Of a stretch of 54,454 nucleotides of DNA, positions 9,974-17,195 are shown one piece after another. A program made the translations under genes and the position numbers. How positions within the stretch are numbered: position 1 is the stretch's first letter; every line of letters starts with the position of its first letter. The notes under the pieces were generated by a model that worked only from the letters and a program-made list of their open reading frames with translations, was not told where the DNA came from and made no database searches. Source of the stretch: an uncultured Oscillospiraceae bacterium (GTDB taxonomy: Bacteria > Bacillota > Clostridia > Oscillospirales > Oscillospiraceae); the NCBI GenBank assembly GCA_934646005.1, contig CAKUED010000020.1:1-54454 (forward strand), read 5' to 3'.

Positions 9974-10010
9974 AAAACCGGGGCGGCGGTGTTCCGCCGC
10001 CCCGGTTTTT
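9974..10010 (+). terminator. terminator after fhs
   Basis: Sixteen-base stem AAAACCGGGGCGGCGG with its complement, loop TGTT, then TTTTT. It separates fhs from fchA-folD. Confidence 0.93.
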
Positions 10011-10135
10011 AAGTAATAAGTAATAGTGAATCGTGAAGAAGTGTGGTGTGCCGCGCAGCGGCACGAATTTTGATTTGTCGGCGAAGCCGACTCATCACCT
10101 ATTCACTATTCACTCTTCACTATTCACTCTTACCT
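10011..10135. repeat. intergenic repeat with AATAGTGAAT-type arms
   Basis: The segment starts with AAGTAATAAGTAATAGTGAAT and ends with CACTATTCACTCTTCACTATTCACT, so the arms are roughly inverted copies. Between them lie GCCGCGCAGCGGC and GTCGGCGAAGCCGAC hairpins. Related CACTATT/ATTCATCATTC-type fragments occur at 51211-51240, 53316-53342 and 53698-53722. It is probably a non-autonomous repeat rather than a gene. Confidence 0.6.
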
Positions 10136-10163
10136 TTGAACAAAACTCAGGAGAATTTTTACT

Positions 10164-10784
10164 ATGGATTATACTACCAAGTCCTGCCGGGAATTTGTGA
10201 CCGTTCTCGCCTCTGACGCACCCGCGCCCGGCGGCGGCGGCGCGTCCGCGCTGGTCGCGGCGCTCGGCACGGCGCTGGGCAATATGGTCGGGTCGCTGAC
10301 CGTGGGCAAGAAAAAATACGCTGACGTGGAGGCGGAGATCGTCGCGCTCAAGGCGAAGTGCGACGCGCTTCAGACGGAGCTGCTCGATCAGGTCCCGGCG
10401 GACGCCGAGGGCTTTGTCCCGCTGGCAAAGGCATACGGCATCCCCAAGGACGACCCCAGCCGCCCCGAAATTCTCGAACAGGCGACCATCACCGCCTGTC
10501 AGGTCCCCATGCACATCATGGAGCTGTGCTGCGAGTCCATCCGTGCCATCAAGGTCTTTGCCGACAAGGGCTCGCGCCTTGCGGTGTCCGACGCAGGCTG
10601 CGGCGCGGCGATCGTGAAATCCGCCCTTCAGGCGGCGTCGCTCAACGTGTTCATCAACACCAAAACGCTCCAGAACCGCGCGCTCGCGGAGCAGATGAAC
10701 GCCAAGTGCCTCGCAATGCTGGACGAATACGGCAAGCTCGCGGACGAAATTTTCGAATCGGTCAAGGCCGGTTTCTTTAAGTAA
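10164..10784 (+). CDS. fchA: methenyl-THF cyclohydrolase, FchA type
   Basis: A 206-residue member of the cyclodeaminase/cyclohydrolase family (FTCD C-terminal fold), which opens 5,10-methenyl-THF to 10-formyl-THF. The glycine-rich N-terminal APGGGGASALVAALGTALG is diagnostic. The start has AGGAGA upstream. It ends 12 bases before folD and is surely co-transcribed with it. Its presence matters because the neighbouring FolD has lost residues needed for the cyclohydrolase step. Formimino-THF cyclodeaminase is an alternative, but no histidine-degradation genes are nearby. Confidence 0.87.
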   Translation: MDYTTKSCREFVTVLASDAPAPGGGGASALVAALGTALGNMVGSLTVGKKKYADVEAEIVALKAKCDALQTELLDQVPADAEGFVPLAKAYGIPKDDPSRPEILEQATITACQVPMHIMELCCESIRAIKVFADKGSRLAVSDAGCGAAIVKSALQAASLNVFINTKTLQNRALAEQMNAKCLAMLDEYGKLADEIFESVKAGFFK

Positions 10785-10796
10785 GGAGATAGGATC

Positions 10797-11675
10797 ATGG
10801 CAAAACTGCTGCTCGGTAAGGAAGTCACCGCCGCAATGAACGAAAAATTGCAGGCGCGCGTGGCGGCTCTGAAGGAAAAGGGCGTCAGCCCGAAGCTCGC
10901 GATCGTCCGCTGCGGCGAGAACCCGTCCGACCTGTCGTATGAAAAGGGCGCGACGGCGCGCGCGGAGCTCATCGGCGTGGACGTCGAAAAGTTCGTCCTG
11001 CCCGAGGACGTGACGAAGGAAGCGCTCATCGCCCAGATCGAGGCGATCAACGCCGATACCTCCATCCACGGCTGCCTGATGTTCCGGCCGCTCCCCAAGC
11101 ACCTCAAGGCGGATCAGGACGAGATCTGCAACCATCTCGCCGCCGCAAAGGATGTGGACTGCATGACGGACCTGTCGAACGCGGGCGTTTTCACCGGCAA
11201 AAAGCTCGGCTTCGCGCCCTGCACCCCGCAGGCGTGCATGGAGATCCTGGACTACTACGGCATTGACTGCAAGGGCAAGAACGCCGTGGTCATCGGGCGC
11301 TCGCTCGTCGTGGGCAAGCCCGCCGCCATGATGCTCATGGCAAAGAACGCCACCGTCACCGTCTGCCACACCAAGACCGTGGACGTGGCGGGCATCGCGC
11401 GCAAGGCGGACATCCTTGTCTCCGCCGCGGGCGTTCTCAACAGCCTGACGAAGGACTATGTCTCCGAGGGTCAGGTCGTCATCGACGTGTCCATCAACTG
11501 GGACGCCGAGAAGATCAACGCCAAGGGCGGCAAGGGCGCGATCGCGGGCGATGCCGTGTTCTCCGAGGTCGAGCCGATCGTCGGCGCGATCACGCCTGTT
11601 CCCGGCGGCGTGGGCTCTGTGACGACGTCCGTGCTGATCGGTCATGTGGTCGAGGCAGCCGAGCGGACGCTGTAA
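10797..11675 (+). CDS. folD: methylene-THF dehydrogenase, FolD family, probably without cyclohydrolase
   Basis: The 292-residue protein aligns along its length with FolD: GCGENPSDLSYE-like N-terminal site, KDVDCMTDLS, the GRSLVVGKPAA nucleotide-binding turn and the C-terminal TPVPGGVGSVT. Canonical FolD enzymes have Tyr-x-x-x-Lys (Y52/K56 in human DC301) and a Gln (Q100). Here Y48 is kept, but the Lys position is A52 and the Gln position is F96 (MFRPLP instead of VQLPLP). The Asp equivalent to D125 (D121) is kept. Dehydrogenase activity is likely retained, while the cyclohydrolase step is probably done by FchA just upstream. Confidence 0.9.
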   Translation: MAKLLLGKEVTAAMNEKLQARVAALKEKGVSPKLAIVRCGENPSDLSYEKGATARAELIGVDVEKFVLPEDVTKEALIAQIEAINADTSIHGCLMFRPLPKHLKADQDEICNHLAAAKDVDCMTDLSNAGVFTGKKLGFAPCTPQACMEILDYYGIDCKGKNAVVIGRSLVVGKPAAMMLMAKNATVTVCHTKTVDVAGIARKADILVSAAGVLNSLTKDYVSEGQVVIDVSINWDAEKINAKGGKGAIAGDAVFSEVEPIVGAITPVPGGVGSVTTSVLIGHVVEAAERTL

Positions 11676-11694
11676 TTCGCATTTTTTCGCAATT

Positions 11695-11720
11695 CTGCCG
11701 CCGGATTTTTCCGGCGGCAG
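11695..11720 (+). terminator. hairpin between folD and the DUF1576 gene
   Basis: Ten-base stem CTGCCGCCGG / CCGGCGGCAG with a six-base T-rich loop. The 3' side (ACGTTTATC) is poor in T, so termination would be partial at best. Confidence 0.5.
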
Positions 11721-11745
11721 ACGTTTATCCGAAAGGGAGAATTTT

Positions 11746-13080
11746 ATGAAAGAAAAATTCAAACAGCCGGCGTCTGCCATCCGGCTGCTGTTCGGCGCGT
11801 TTACGGTCCTGTGCCTGCTGGCAGCGGTCATCGCGGCGGCATGCGGACAGGGCGAGCTGTTTGCCGGCGTCGGGCGCATCTGCACGCAGTCCGGGCAGAC
11901 CGTCAAGAGCTATTTTGACGCGAGCTACGGCGGCGTCGCGGGCACATTCCTGAACGTCGCGCTCGTGTGCGCCGTCTGCCTCGGCATCTACTGCCTGCCG
12001 GGCGCAAAGCCCGACGGCGTGAGCGTGCTGGCGTTTTTCCTGACGGCGGGCTTCTGCTTCTGGGGCACGACGATCCTGAACATCTGGTTCTCGTTCGCGG
12101 GTGTGCTGCTGTTCTGCGCCGTCAAGAAAAAATCCCCCGGCGCGATGGCGAATGCCTTCCTGTTTTCCACCGGGCTTGCCCCGCTCATCACGGAGATGCT
12201 TTTCCGCTATCCGGGCGAGGCGTGGCACGGCTTTACGGCGCTCGGCTTTGTACTGGCGCTGGCGGTGGGCGTGGTCATCGGCTTCATTTTCCCGGCAGTT
12301 CTGCCGCACAGCCCCAAAATGCACAAGGGCTACGATCTGTATAACGCGGCAGTGCCCATCGGGCTGACGGCGTTTTTCCTGCGGGCGCTGCTGTACAAGG
12401 TCTTTACGCCCGCGCCGCCCACGGCGGAGGGCGTGGGGCTGGCGGACAGCTTTGAGCTCGTCAGCTTCCTGTTCTGCGGCGTGGTGTTCGGGCTTGCCAT
12501 CCTCTGCGGGCTGCTGCTCGGCGGCGGGCGCGATTATCCCAAGCTCCTGCGCAGCTCGGGCTATAACGCCGACTTCGGCAGCGAGCTCTCGCCCGCGGCA
12601 GGCATTCTGAACTTCGGCGTATACGGCGTGTTCATCGTGCTCTATTACTGCGCCGTGGGCGCGACGTGGAACGCAGCGACGCTGGGGTGTGTGTTCTGCA
12701 TGGTCTGCTGCTGCTTCAAGGGCAGCCACCCGCTGAACGTGTTCCCGATCATGCTGGGCTACGTCGCGGCGAGCTTTGTGGCGAAATTTGTCTGCGGACT
12801 GACCGGCGCGGAGTTCTCGATGGCGATCAATGCCCAGGCGATCGTCATCGGGCTGTGCTTTGCCAACGGACTCTCGCCCGTGGCGGGCGAGTACGGCTGG
12901 CTCGCGGGCGTGCTCATCGGCATGGCGCACTATACGCTCGTCACCTGCGTTCCGCTCCTGCACGGCGCGTTCTGCCTCTATAACGGCGGCTTCACGGCGG
13001 CGTTCTGCTGTTTCCTCTTCGTCCCCGTCCTGGAGACGTTCTGCAAAACCAAAGCCGAACGCAAACGGCTGAAAGCGTAA
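11746..13080 (+). CDS. DUF1576 family membrane protein
   Basis: The 444-residue protein has about ten to twelve hydrophobic segments and no visible catalytic motif. The C-terminal part with ANGLSPVAGEYGWLAGVLIG followed by LHGAFCLYNGGF matches the DUF1576 family of Firmicute membrane proteins, whose function is not established. I use the ATG at 11746 (AAAGGGAGA upstream) because the longer open frame begins inside folD. It may be read through from the folate genes across a weak hairpin. A permease role is only a guess from topology. Confidence 0.8.
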   Translation: MKEKFKQPASAIRLLFGAFTVLCLLAAVIAAACGQGELFAGVGRICTQSGQTVKSYFDASYGGVAGTFLNVALVCAVCLGIYCLPGAKPDGVSVLAFFLTAGFCFWGTTILNIWFSFAGVLLFCAVKKKSPGAMANAFLFSTGLAPLITEMLFRYPGEAWHGFTALGFVLALAVGVVIGFIFPAVLPHSPKMHKGYDLYNAAVPIGLTAFFLRALLYKVFTPAPPTAEGVGLADSFELVSFLFCGVVFGLAILCGLLLGGGRDYPKLLRSSGYNADFGSELSPAAGILNFGVYGVFIVLYYCAVGATWNAATLGCVFCMVCCCFKGSHPLNVFPIMLGYVAASFVAKFVCGLTGAEFSMAINAQAIVIGLCFANGLSPVAGEYGWLAGVLIGMAHYTLVTCVPLLHGAFCLYNGGFTAAFCCFLFVPVLETFCKTKAERKRLKA

Positions 13081-13087
13081 AAAGCAT

Positions 13088-13128
13088 AGAAGATCCCCGG
13101 AGAAAGCGCCGCTTTCTCCGGGGATCTG
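13088..13128. terminator. bidirectional terminator
   Basis: Stem AGATCCCCGGAGAAAGC / GCTTTCTCCGGGGATCT, with loop GCC, sits between two converging genes (DUF1576 on plus, glycerophosphodiesterase on minus). TGTTT follows on the plus strand and TTCTATGCTTTTT on the minus. Confidence 0.9.
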
Positions 13129-13129
13129 T

Positions 13130-14119
13130 TTATTCACTCAGCACGCCTGCTGCGCGGTCGGGGTAGTCGGTGATGAGCGCGTCCGCGCCGATCGAGGCGA
13201 GGTACGCCATGTCCTGTTCGGAATTGACCGTCCAGTACTGGATCGCCAGATTGTTGGCGTGGGCGTAATTGATGATCGTCGCCGTGCCGAGGTTGATGCC
13301 GTAGCTCGATTCGGCGCTGCCGAACGGGAGCTGGAGCACGTCGTAGTCGCAGGTGAAGTCCTGCTTGTTCGTCAGCGCGGCGAGGTAGAACTTTATCACC
13401 TCGTCCGGGCTGGCGCTGCGGTGCGTGTCGGGGTAGTTTTCCGTGATGTAGTCCGCGACCTCGTCGCGGAAGCTGCCGATGATGACGCGGTCGAGAAGCG
13501 CCCGCTCGCGCAGCGTCGCGTACAGCCGGTCCGCCGCCACAAGCCCCACCGCGCCGCCGTCCTTGATCTCGATGATGTAGCGGTACTCGCCGGCAGCGGT
13601 CAGATAGTCCAGCACCTCGTCGAGCGACAAAATGCGCAGCTCGTCCGGCACAGCGTCGCCGTGCAGGTCGGCATAGGGCGCATCGCCCGCGTCCGTCACA
13701 AACTGCGCCGCCATGTTGAGCGCCTTCAGCTCTGCGAGCGTCTTGTCGCGCACGAGCACGCCCTCCGTGCCGAACACCGCCGCCGCGTCCGACACGCGGT
13801 CGAGCGTGGCGTCGTGCGAGAGCACCAGCACATCGTCCGCCGTCATGTGCAGGTCAAACTCGAAATAATCGACCTGCGCAGCAGAATCCTCCACGCAGCC
13901 GCGGAACGCTGCCAGCGTCTCCTCGGGATACTGCCCTGCCCCGCTGCGGTGCGCCGAGATCGCCGTTTCGCCGGTAATAAACGGGTTCTCGGTCGCATAT
14001 TGTTTGAAATTTGCCGGCTTCGACCGATGATAAAACTGTAACGCCCAAGCCGCCGCGATGGCAGCCACAACGCAGAGCAAAACAAGCAAAACTCTGCCGA
14101 TGATCCTTTTGACCTTCAT
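13130..14119 (-). CDS. membrane-anchored glycerophosphodiester phosphodiesterase
   Basis: The 329-residue protein has one N-terminal membrane segment (about 8-27) and a GDPD barrel outside. Catalytic elements visible are H57-R58 (HRS instead of the usual HRG), an EETLAAF segment in place of ENT, the metal ligands E87 and D89 in FEFDL, and H102-D103. The DAVL/DYPDRA C-terminus is also typical. It would split glycerophosphodiesters such as deacylated phospholipids or teichoic-acid units. Start ATG has AGGAGG upstream. It stands alone, next to the CRISPR-like array. Confidence 0.9.
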   Translation of the reverse strand: MKVKRIIGRVLLVLLCVVAAIAAAWALQFYHRSKPANFKQYATENPFITGETAISAHRSGAGQYPEETLAAFRGCVEDSAAQVDYFEFDLHMTADDVLVLSHDATLDRVSDAAAVFGTEGVLVRDKTLAELKALNMAAQFVTDAGDAPYADLHGDAVPDELRILSLDEVLDYLTAAGEYRYIIEIKDGGAVGLVAADRLYATLRERALLDRVIIGSFRDEVADYITENYPDTHRSASPDEVIKFYLAALTNKQDFTCDYDVLQLPFGSAESSYGINLGTATIINYAHANNLAIQYWTVNSEQDMAYLASIGADALITDYPDRAAGVLSE

Positions 14120-14152
14120 ACGTTCCTCCTGATGGGTTTTTCTATAGTAGTC

Positions 14153-14426
14153 CTTGCCTGCATATCCCGCGTAGACTGCTCTTGCAGCAAACAGACGTTA
14201 AATTACCCAACGTTGGTTTATCTCGACACGTCCTGCGTGGAATGCGTCTCTCGTGCTCCGAGTACATCTGCCAGGCGTACAGCTTTGCCTCGGCACGTCC
14301 TGCGTGGAATGCGTCGGAGATCAACGACATCGTCAGCATAGCGCATATCTTTGCCTCGACACGTCCTGCGTGGAATGCGTCGGCAAAAATGTGCAAAGCG
14401 TACCGCGCAGTTTTATGGAATGTGTC
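14153..14426. CRISPR. short CRISPR-like array, five repeat units
   Basis: Units are at 14153-14181 (degenerate), 14217-14248, 14284-14315, 14350-14381 and 14411-14426 (truncated). The 27-base core of the second and fourth units is identical and the third differs by one base; the central part is CACGTCCTGCGTGGAATGCG. Periods are 64, 67 and 66 bases, with spacers of 35, 35, 34 and 29 bases that do not resemble each other. The repeat contains a small palindrome CACG-tcctg-CGTG. Both end units are decayed, as at CRISPR trailers. No cas1/cas2 is in the window. The RuvC-nuclease gene lies about 170 bases away. Transcription direction is unresolved. Confidence 0.72.
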
Positions 14427-14592
14427 GTGAGTCGGTAGATAGCTTTTCGCAGCATAGCAAATCATGCTGCGCGCTGACTATTTTCCCGTGCTCTTTTGCT
14501 ACCAAGGCGATCTATATCGCCATTCGCGGTAGCCTCGGACGGACAATCGACCGTTTTTTCTGGTGCGAACCGCACCGATTTTTAATGTTTAC
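14427..14592 (+). ncRNA. hairpin-rich non-coding segment between array and nuclease
   Basis: No credible reading frame. Hairpins: CGCAGCAT / ATGCTGCG at 14448-14471; GGCGAT / ATCGCC at 14506-14521; GGTGCG / CGCACC at 14562-14576, the last followed on the plus strand by GATTTTTAATG like a rho-independent terminator. A plus-strand RNA starting left of the array would therefore contain the repeats and end here. On the minus strand no terminator separates the nuclease stop (14593) from the array. A guide-RNA scaffold or tracr-like role is possible but unproven. Confidence 0.4.
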
Positions 14593-16143
14593 TTACGCCT
14601 CGCAGCCATGGAGGCGGCGAAGTACGCCCATGCTGGAGGGCGTTTTGGGGAGCGCTGACAAGTGTTGGATCGTCTGATGATGGTACTGTACAAACTGTGG
14701 ATAATCGTGCTGGAGTGAATCTGAATTAAAGTTTTCTGTCAGGGGATCATAGTGCTGCAGCAAAAATGCAGAATATAGATCTCGCTGGATTCGCTGCCCA
14801 TCTGGCATATTGTTCCAGCGCTGCGATAACGGTTTCTGTGTATACTCGCCGGATTGATGATTGTACTGGCTGGCTCGGACAGATGTTGGAACGTCCATAA
14901 CTCCGGGAAGGTCAAGAGATTTACATTTCTGCCGCAGAATTTCGACCAGCGTCCCCGGCGCTTTATTTGCTATAGATTTCCCAAAGCGTTTTTTCCGTTT
15001 CATCCTCCCAGTTTTTTCGGAAACGACCGTTTCCTTCGCTCTGTGCGTTAGAGCTGTCCAAGCCATTTTCTCCACATAAAAGCAGTCTCCCAACGAGAGC
15101 AGATGGTTTGCAAGCTGAATGTGCTGACGTTTTCGGGTCTCAGCCTGGCAGTACTGAAGATATTTCAGTTGTTTCTGGAGCTTACAGTACCGTTTGGATT
15201 TATTATGCGTTAGTTTGATGCCTCGTTTGATCGTGCCATCATCCAAATAATTATCCGGGTTCGTTGCTCGCCTGCTTCTATCCAGTTTTCTTTGCAGCCG
15301 CCGCTTTGCCTGTTCGATATTCTGCACCCGGTCGGCAAGCTCTACAAGACCTGCTTCGCCAGAGGCGGAATACGCAAGTGTCTGCGGACCAATATCCAGC
15401 CCAACTGCACCCCTGCCTATTGGATGCACCGCCTCCCCTGTGACGGGGTCGCGTTTGATCGCAGGCTTTCCTTCCAATGCTAACTGGGCATACCAACGGT
15501 CTTTTTGTTTTCCGGGCTTTCTGAGCAGGCGGACATATTTCACCCGATAGCTCAGCATCTCGCTTTCATATGTATTGTCAGGAGACAGTTTTAACGGCAG
15601 CTTCAGTCCTTTCCACTCAATGTATGTTCCGCGGAACATGACCTCGACTCCGCCGCTTTTTCCTCCTGCTGCAGAGTAGCCGCGCAGAGAATCAATATCG
15701 CCATACCGCTTATAATGGACTTTCTTGCCGCCTTTGTTGAACAACACTTTTTCAAAAGCGGTCCATACCTGGGACGCAATTCCGTGGACGGCAACGCTGG
15801 CACCAATGTTTTCTTTAAAGTGTTTGTAGTAGTCTTTTATATCCGACTTAAATCCATATTCCGTAAAGCCAGAGGCTTTCAGAAGGGCATCTCGTGCCTT
15901 ATATAGCTGCCGCAGCGCCCCTTTGTCATTTTGGTTGCTCCAATCTAATGCACGAATCTGCGTCTGAATCTCCTGATACGCGGCGGAACGTTTCAACCGC
16001 TCAAGTTTCTTTTGCTCCGCATGAACCAGTGTGTTATAGATCTGCCGTGCAAGTTCAAACCGTTTTGCAAGGCGGTCTTCCTGCCACTTTTCCAGCTTTA
16101 GCGGTAAAGTCAGGCAGCAGGTATCTGTACTGCACTTTTTCAC
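14593..16143 (-). CDS. TnpB/Cas12-like RuvC nuclease without zinc-ribbon cysteines
   Basis: The 516-residue protein has the three RuvC motifs of the TnpB/Cas12 superfamily: GLDIGPQTLAYSA with D250, CFYVEKMAW with E358, and IQRDLYSAF with D455. A basic helical stretch at 279-340 fits the insert between RuvC-I and II. In TnpB a zinc ribbon with two CxxC pairs lies between motifs II and III; here the equivalent TSVRASQYNHQSGE region (420-433) and RWNNMPDG (442-449) have no cysteine. The C-terminal tail of about 55 residues after motif III is unusual for TnpB. The start is GTG at 16143 with AAAGGGGGGA upstream and a good promoter. No tnpA adjoins it; a CRISPR-like array lies just downstream. Confidence 0.85.
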   Translation of the reverse strand: MKKCSTDTCCLTLPLKLEKWQEDRLAKRFELARQIYNTLVHAEQKKLERLKRSAAYQEIQTQIRALDWSNQNDKGALRQLYKARDALLKASGFTEYGFKSDIKDYYKHFKENIGASVAVHGIASQVWTAFEKVLFNKGGKKVHYKRYGDIDSLRGYSAAGGKSGGVEVMFRGTYIEWKGLKLPLKLSPDNTYESEMLSYRVKYVRLLRKPGKQKDRWYAQLALEGKPAIKRDPVTGEAVHPIGRGAVGLDIGPQTLAYSASGEAGLVELADRVQNIEQAKRRLQRKLDRSRRATNPDNYLDDGTIKRGIKLTHNKSKRYCKLQKQLKYLQYCQAETRKRQHIQLANHLLSLGDCFYVEKMAWTALTHRAKETVVSEKTGRMKRKKRFGKSIANKAPGTLVEILRQKCKSLDLPGVMDVPTSVRASQYNHQSGEYTQKPLSQRWNNMPDGQRIQRDLYSAFLLQHYDPLTENFNSDSLQHDYPQFVQYHHQTIQHLSALPKTPSSMGVLRRLHGCEA

Positions 16144-16164
16144 AGGAATCCCCCCTTTGTTTTC

Positions 16165-16193
16165 AGTATATCTTTTGCAGGAGAAAATTACAA
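16165..16193 (-). promoter_or_regulatory. sigma-A promoter of the TnpB/Cas12-like gene
   Basis: On the minus strand, TTGTAA (16188-16193) and TATACT (16165-16170) with exactly 17 bases between. The predicted start lies about 15 bases before the GTG codon. Confidence 0.8.
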
Positions 16194-16341
16194 GTACGCT
16201 TCATAGTGCCTTTTCAAATTTCATTATACCAGCAATCGGCGCGTCTGTCATGTGTAAATCTGCGTCTGCGCTCCATCCGCATATTCTCCCATTTTCCGCA
16301 AAGACTAACAGGGCAATGCGAACTGAAAGGAGCAATGTTTT

Positions 16342-16518
16342 ATGAAAGCAACCGGTATTGTCCGCCGGATCGACGATCTTGGACGCATCGTGATCCCCAA
16401 AGAGATCCGCCGCACCCTCCGAATCCGCGAAGGCGACCCGTTGCAGACAGCATTGACACAGTGGGAAGCATTTTGCTTTGCAATGGACGATTTAGCCAAA
16501 CGAAACGGGTGGAAGTAG
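16342..16518 (+). pseudogene. truncated AbrB/SpoVT-family regulator
   Basis: A 58-codon frame starting MKATGIVRRIDDLGRIVIPK matches the DNA-binding swapped-hairpin domain of AbrB-like transition regulators. Identity to the family stops after GDPLQ; the last 22 residues (TALTQWEAFCFAMDDLAKRN and on) look unrelated, and the expected EVILKKYSPI strand is missing. GAAAGGAG precedes the start. It is probably a broken gene left by an insertion or deletion; a functional short DNA-binding peptide cannot be excluded. Confidence 0.7.
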
Positions 16519-16578
16519 TACATAATGACGAAAATGGGAGCGCTCAAAGGGGCGGGCTCTAGGCTTCACCAACTGTCG

Positions 16579-16627
16579 AAATAAGTGCGCCCATCCCGCT
16601 GCAAAGCCGGGATGGGCGCACTTATTT
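16579..16627 (+). terminator. strong terminator-like hairpin
   Basis: Nineteen to twenty base-pair stem (AAATAAGTGCGCCCATCCCG with its complement), loop CTGCAAAGC, ending TTATTTT. It follows the AbrB remnant. Confidence 0.85.
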
Positions 16628-16809
16628 TGCCAAGCAGAATGCCAAGGTCCCTCGGAAATCACACTACTCTCAAACTACATCAACCGTACCCACTTTCGTA
16701 CCCACTTTTTATTTCGAACACCGAAATACGATATCTTCAGGCACAAGTTACGCAAGCAAAGTGCCTGCAATATCAATGGAATTTCGATTTTCGGCAAAAA
16801 GTGTCATGC

Positions 16810-16937
16810 TTCGAATCCACCTTCCCCCACCAGAAAAGAGACGTCATCGTAGATGACGTCTCTTTTCTGGTATCGGTATTCGGGAGGGTGGAGTCGAAGT
16901 TTATGCCCCGAAGGAGTAAATCTACCTTCCCCCACCA
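16810..16937 (+). repeat. tRNA 3'-end fragments with palindromic terminator
   Basis: At 16810-16832 TTCGAATCCACC followed by TTCCCCCACCA reads as the T-loop, 3' T-stem, 3' acceptor strand and CCA of a tRNA whose 5' part is absent. AATCTACCTTCCCCCACCA at 16919-16937 repeats its last 19 bases with one change, and GGTGGAGTCGAAG at about 16886-16899 is an inverted partial copy. Between lies a perfect palindrome CCAGAAAAGAGACGTCATC / GATGACGTCTCTTTTCTGG (16830-16871), a likely tRNA terminator. This looks like residue of tRNA-targeted integration or rearrangement. Confidence 0.55.
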
Positions 16938-16960
16938 AAAATCCCGTATGCGACATGAAG

Positions 16961-17195
16961 TGCCCTCAAAAAGTTAGACAATATTTTGAAGTAAAAATTG
17001 TTCAAGCAGCCGAAAGGGCTTGTTGTCTGTGGATTGCAGGCGGCAAGCCCTTCAGCTTTGCCTTGATGCGGCGGTTGTTGTAGTAATCCAGATATTCAAC
17101 GAGTTCCTGCTTGAACTGCTCTATGGATTCAAATTTCTGCAGATAGAGCAATTCGCTCTTGAGTAATCCGAAGAAGTTTTCTATCACAGCATTAC
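16961..17195 (-). mobile_element. IS3-family remnant (3' end of transposase orfB)
   Basis: The minus-strand frame 17002-17187 encodes about 61 residues, [18 protein letters not shown]... ending with [18 protein letters not shown], the C-terminus of the DDE transposase of IS3-type elements (the last catalytic Glu is in the ENFFG segment). TGCCCTCAAAAAGTTAGACA at 16961-16980 looks like the element's terminal inverted repeat. The rest is gone; the break is at about 17190-17196, directly against a sugar-isomerase fragment. Confidence 0.85.

Noticed and set aside
14142..14465. Open frame of 107 codons across the array with repeated DAFHAGR peptides
   Set aside because: The repeats are 67 and 66 bases apart, so the frame is not kept between copies; there is no ribosome site and the peptide is low-complexity. 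It is a by-product of the DNA repeats.
14520..14608. Anti-repeat (tracr) pairing with the array repeat
   Set aside because: Only a CGAGGC hexamer complementary to GCCTCG is shared (near 14532 and 14598); too short to support a tracrRNA claim.
14593..16143. Ordinary IS200/IS605 insertion
   Set aside because: No tnpA, no recognisable element ends and no zinc ribbon; plus the array nearby. A domesticated or decayed IS605 relative is still the main alternative.
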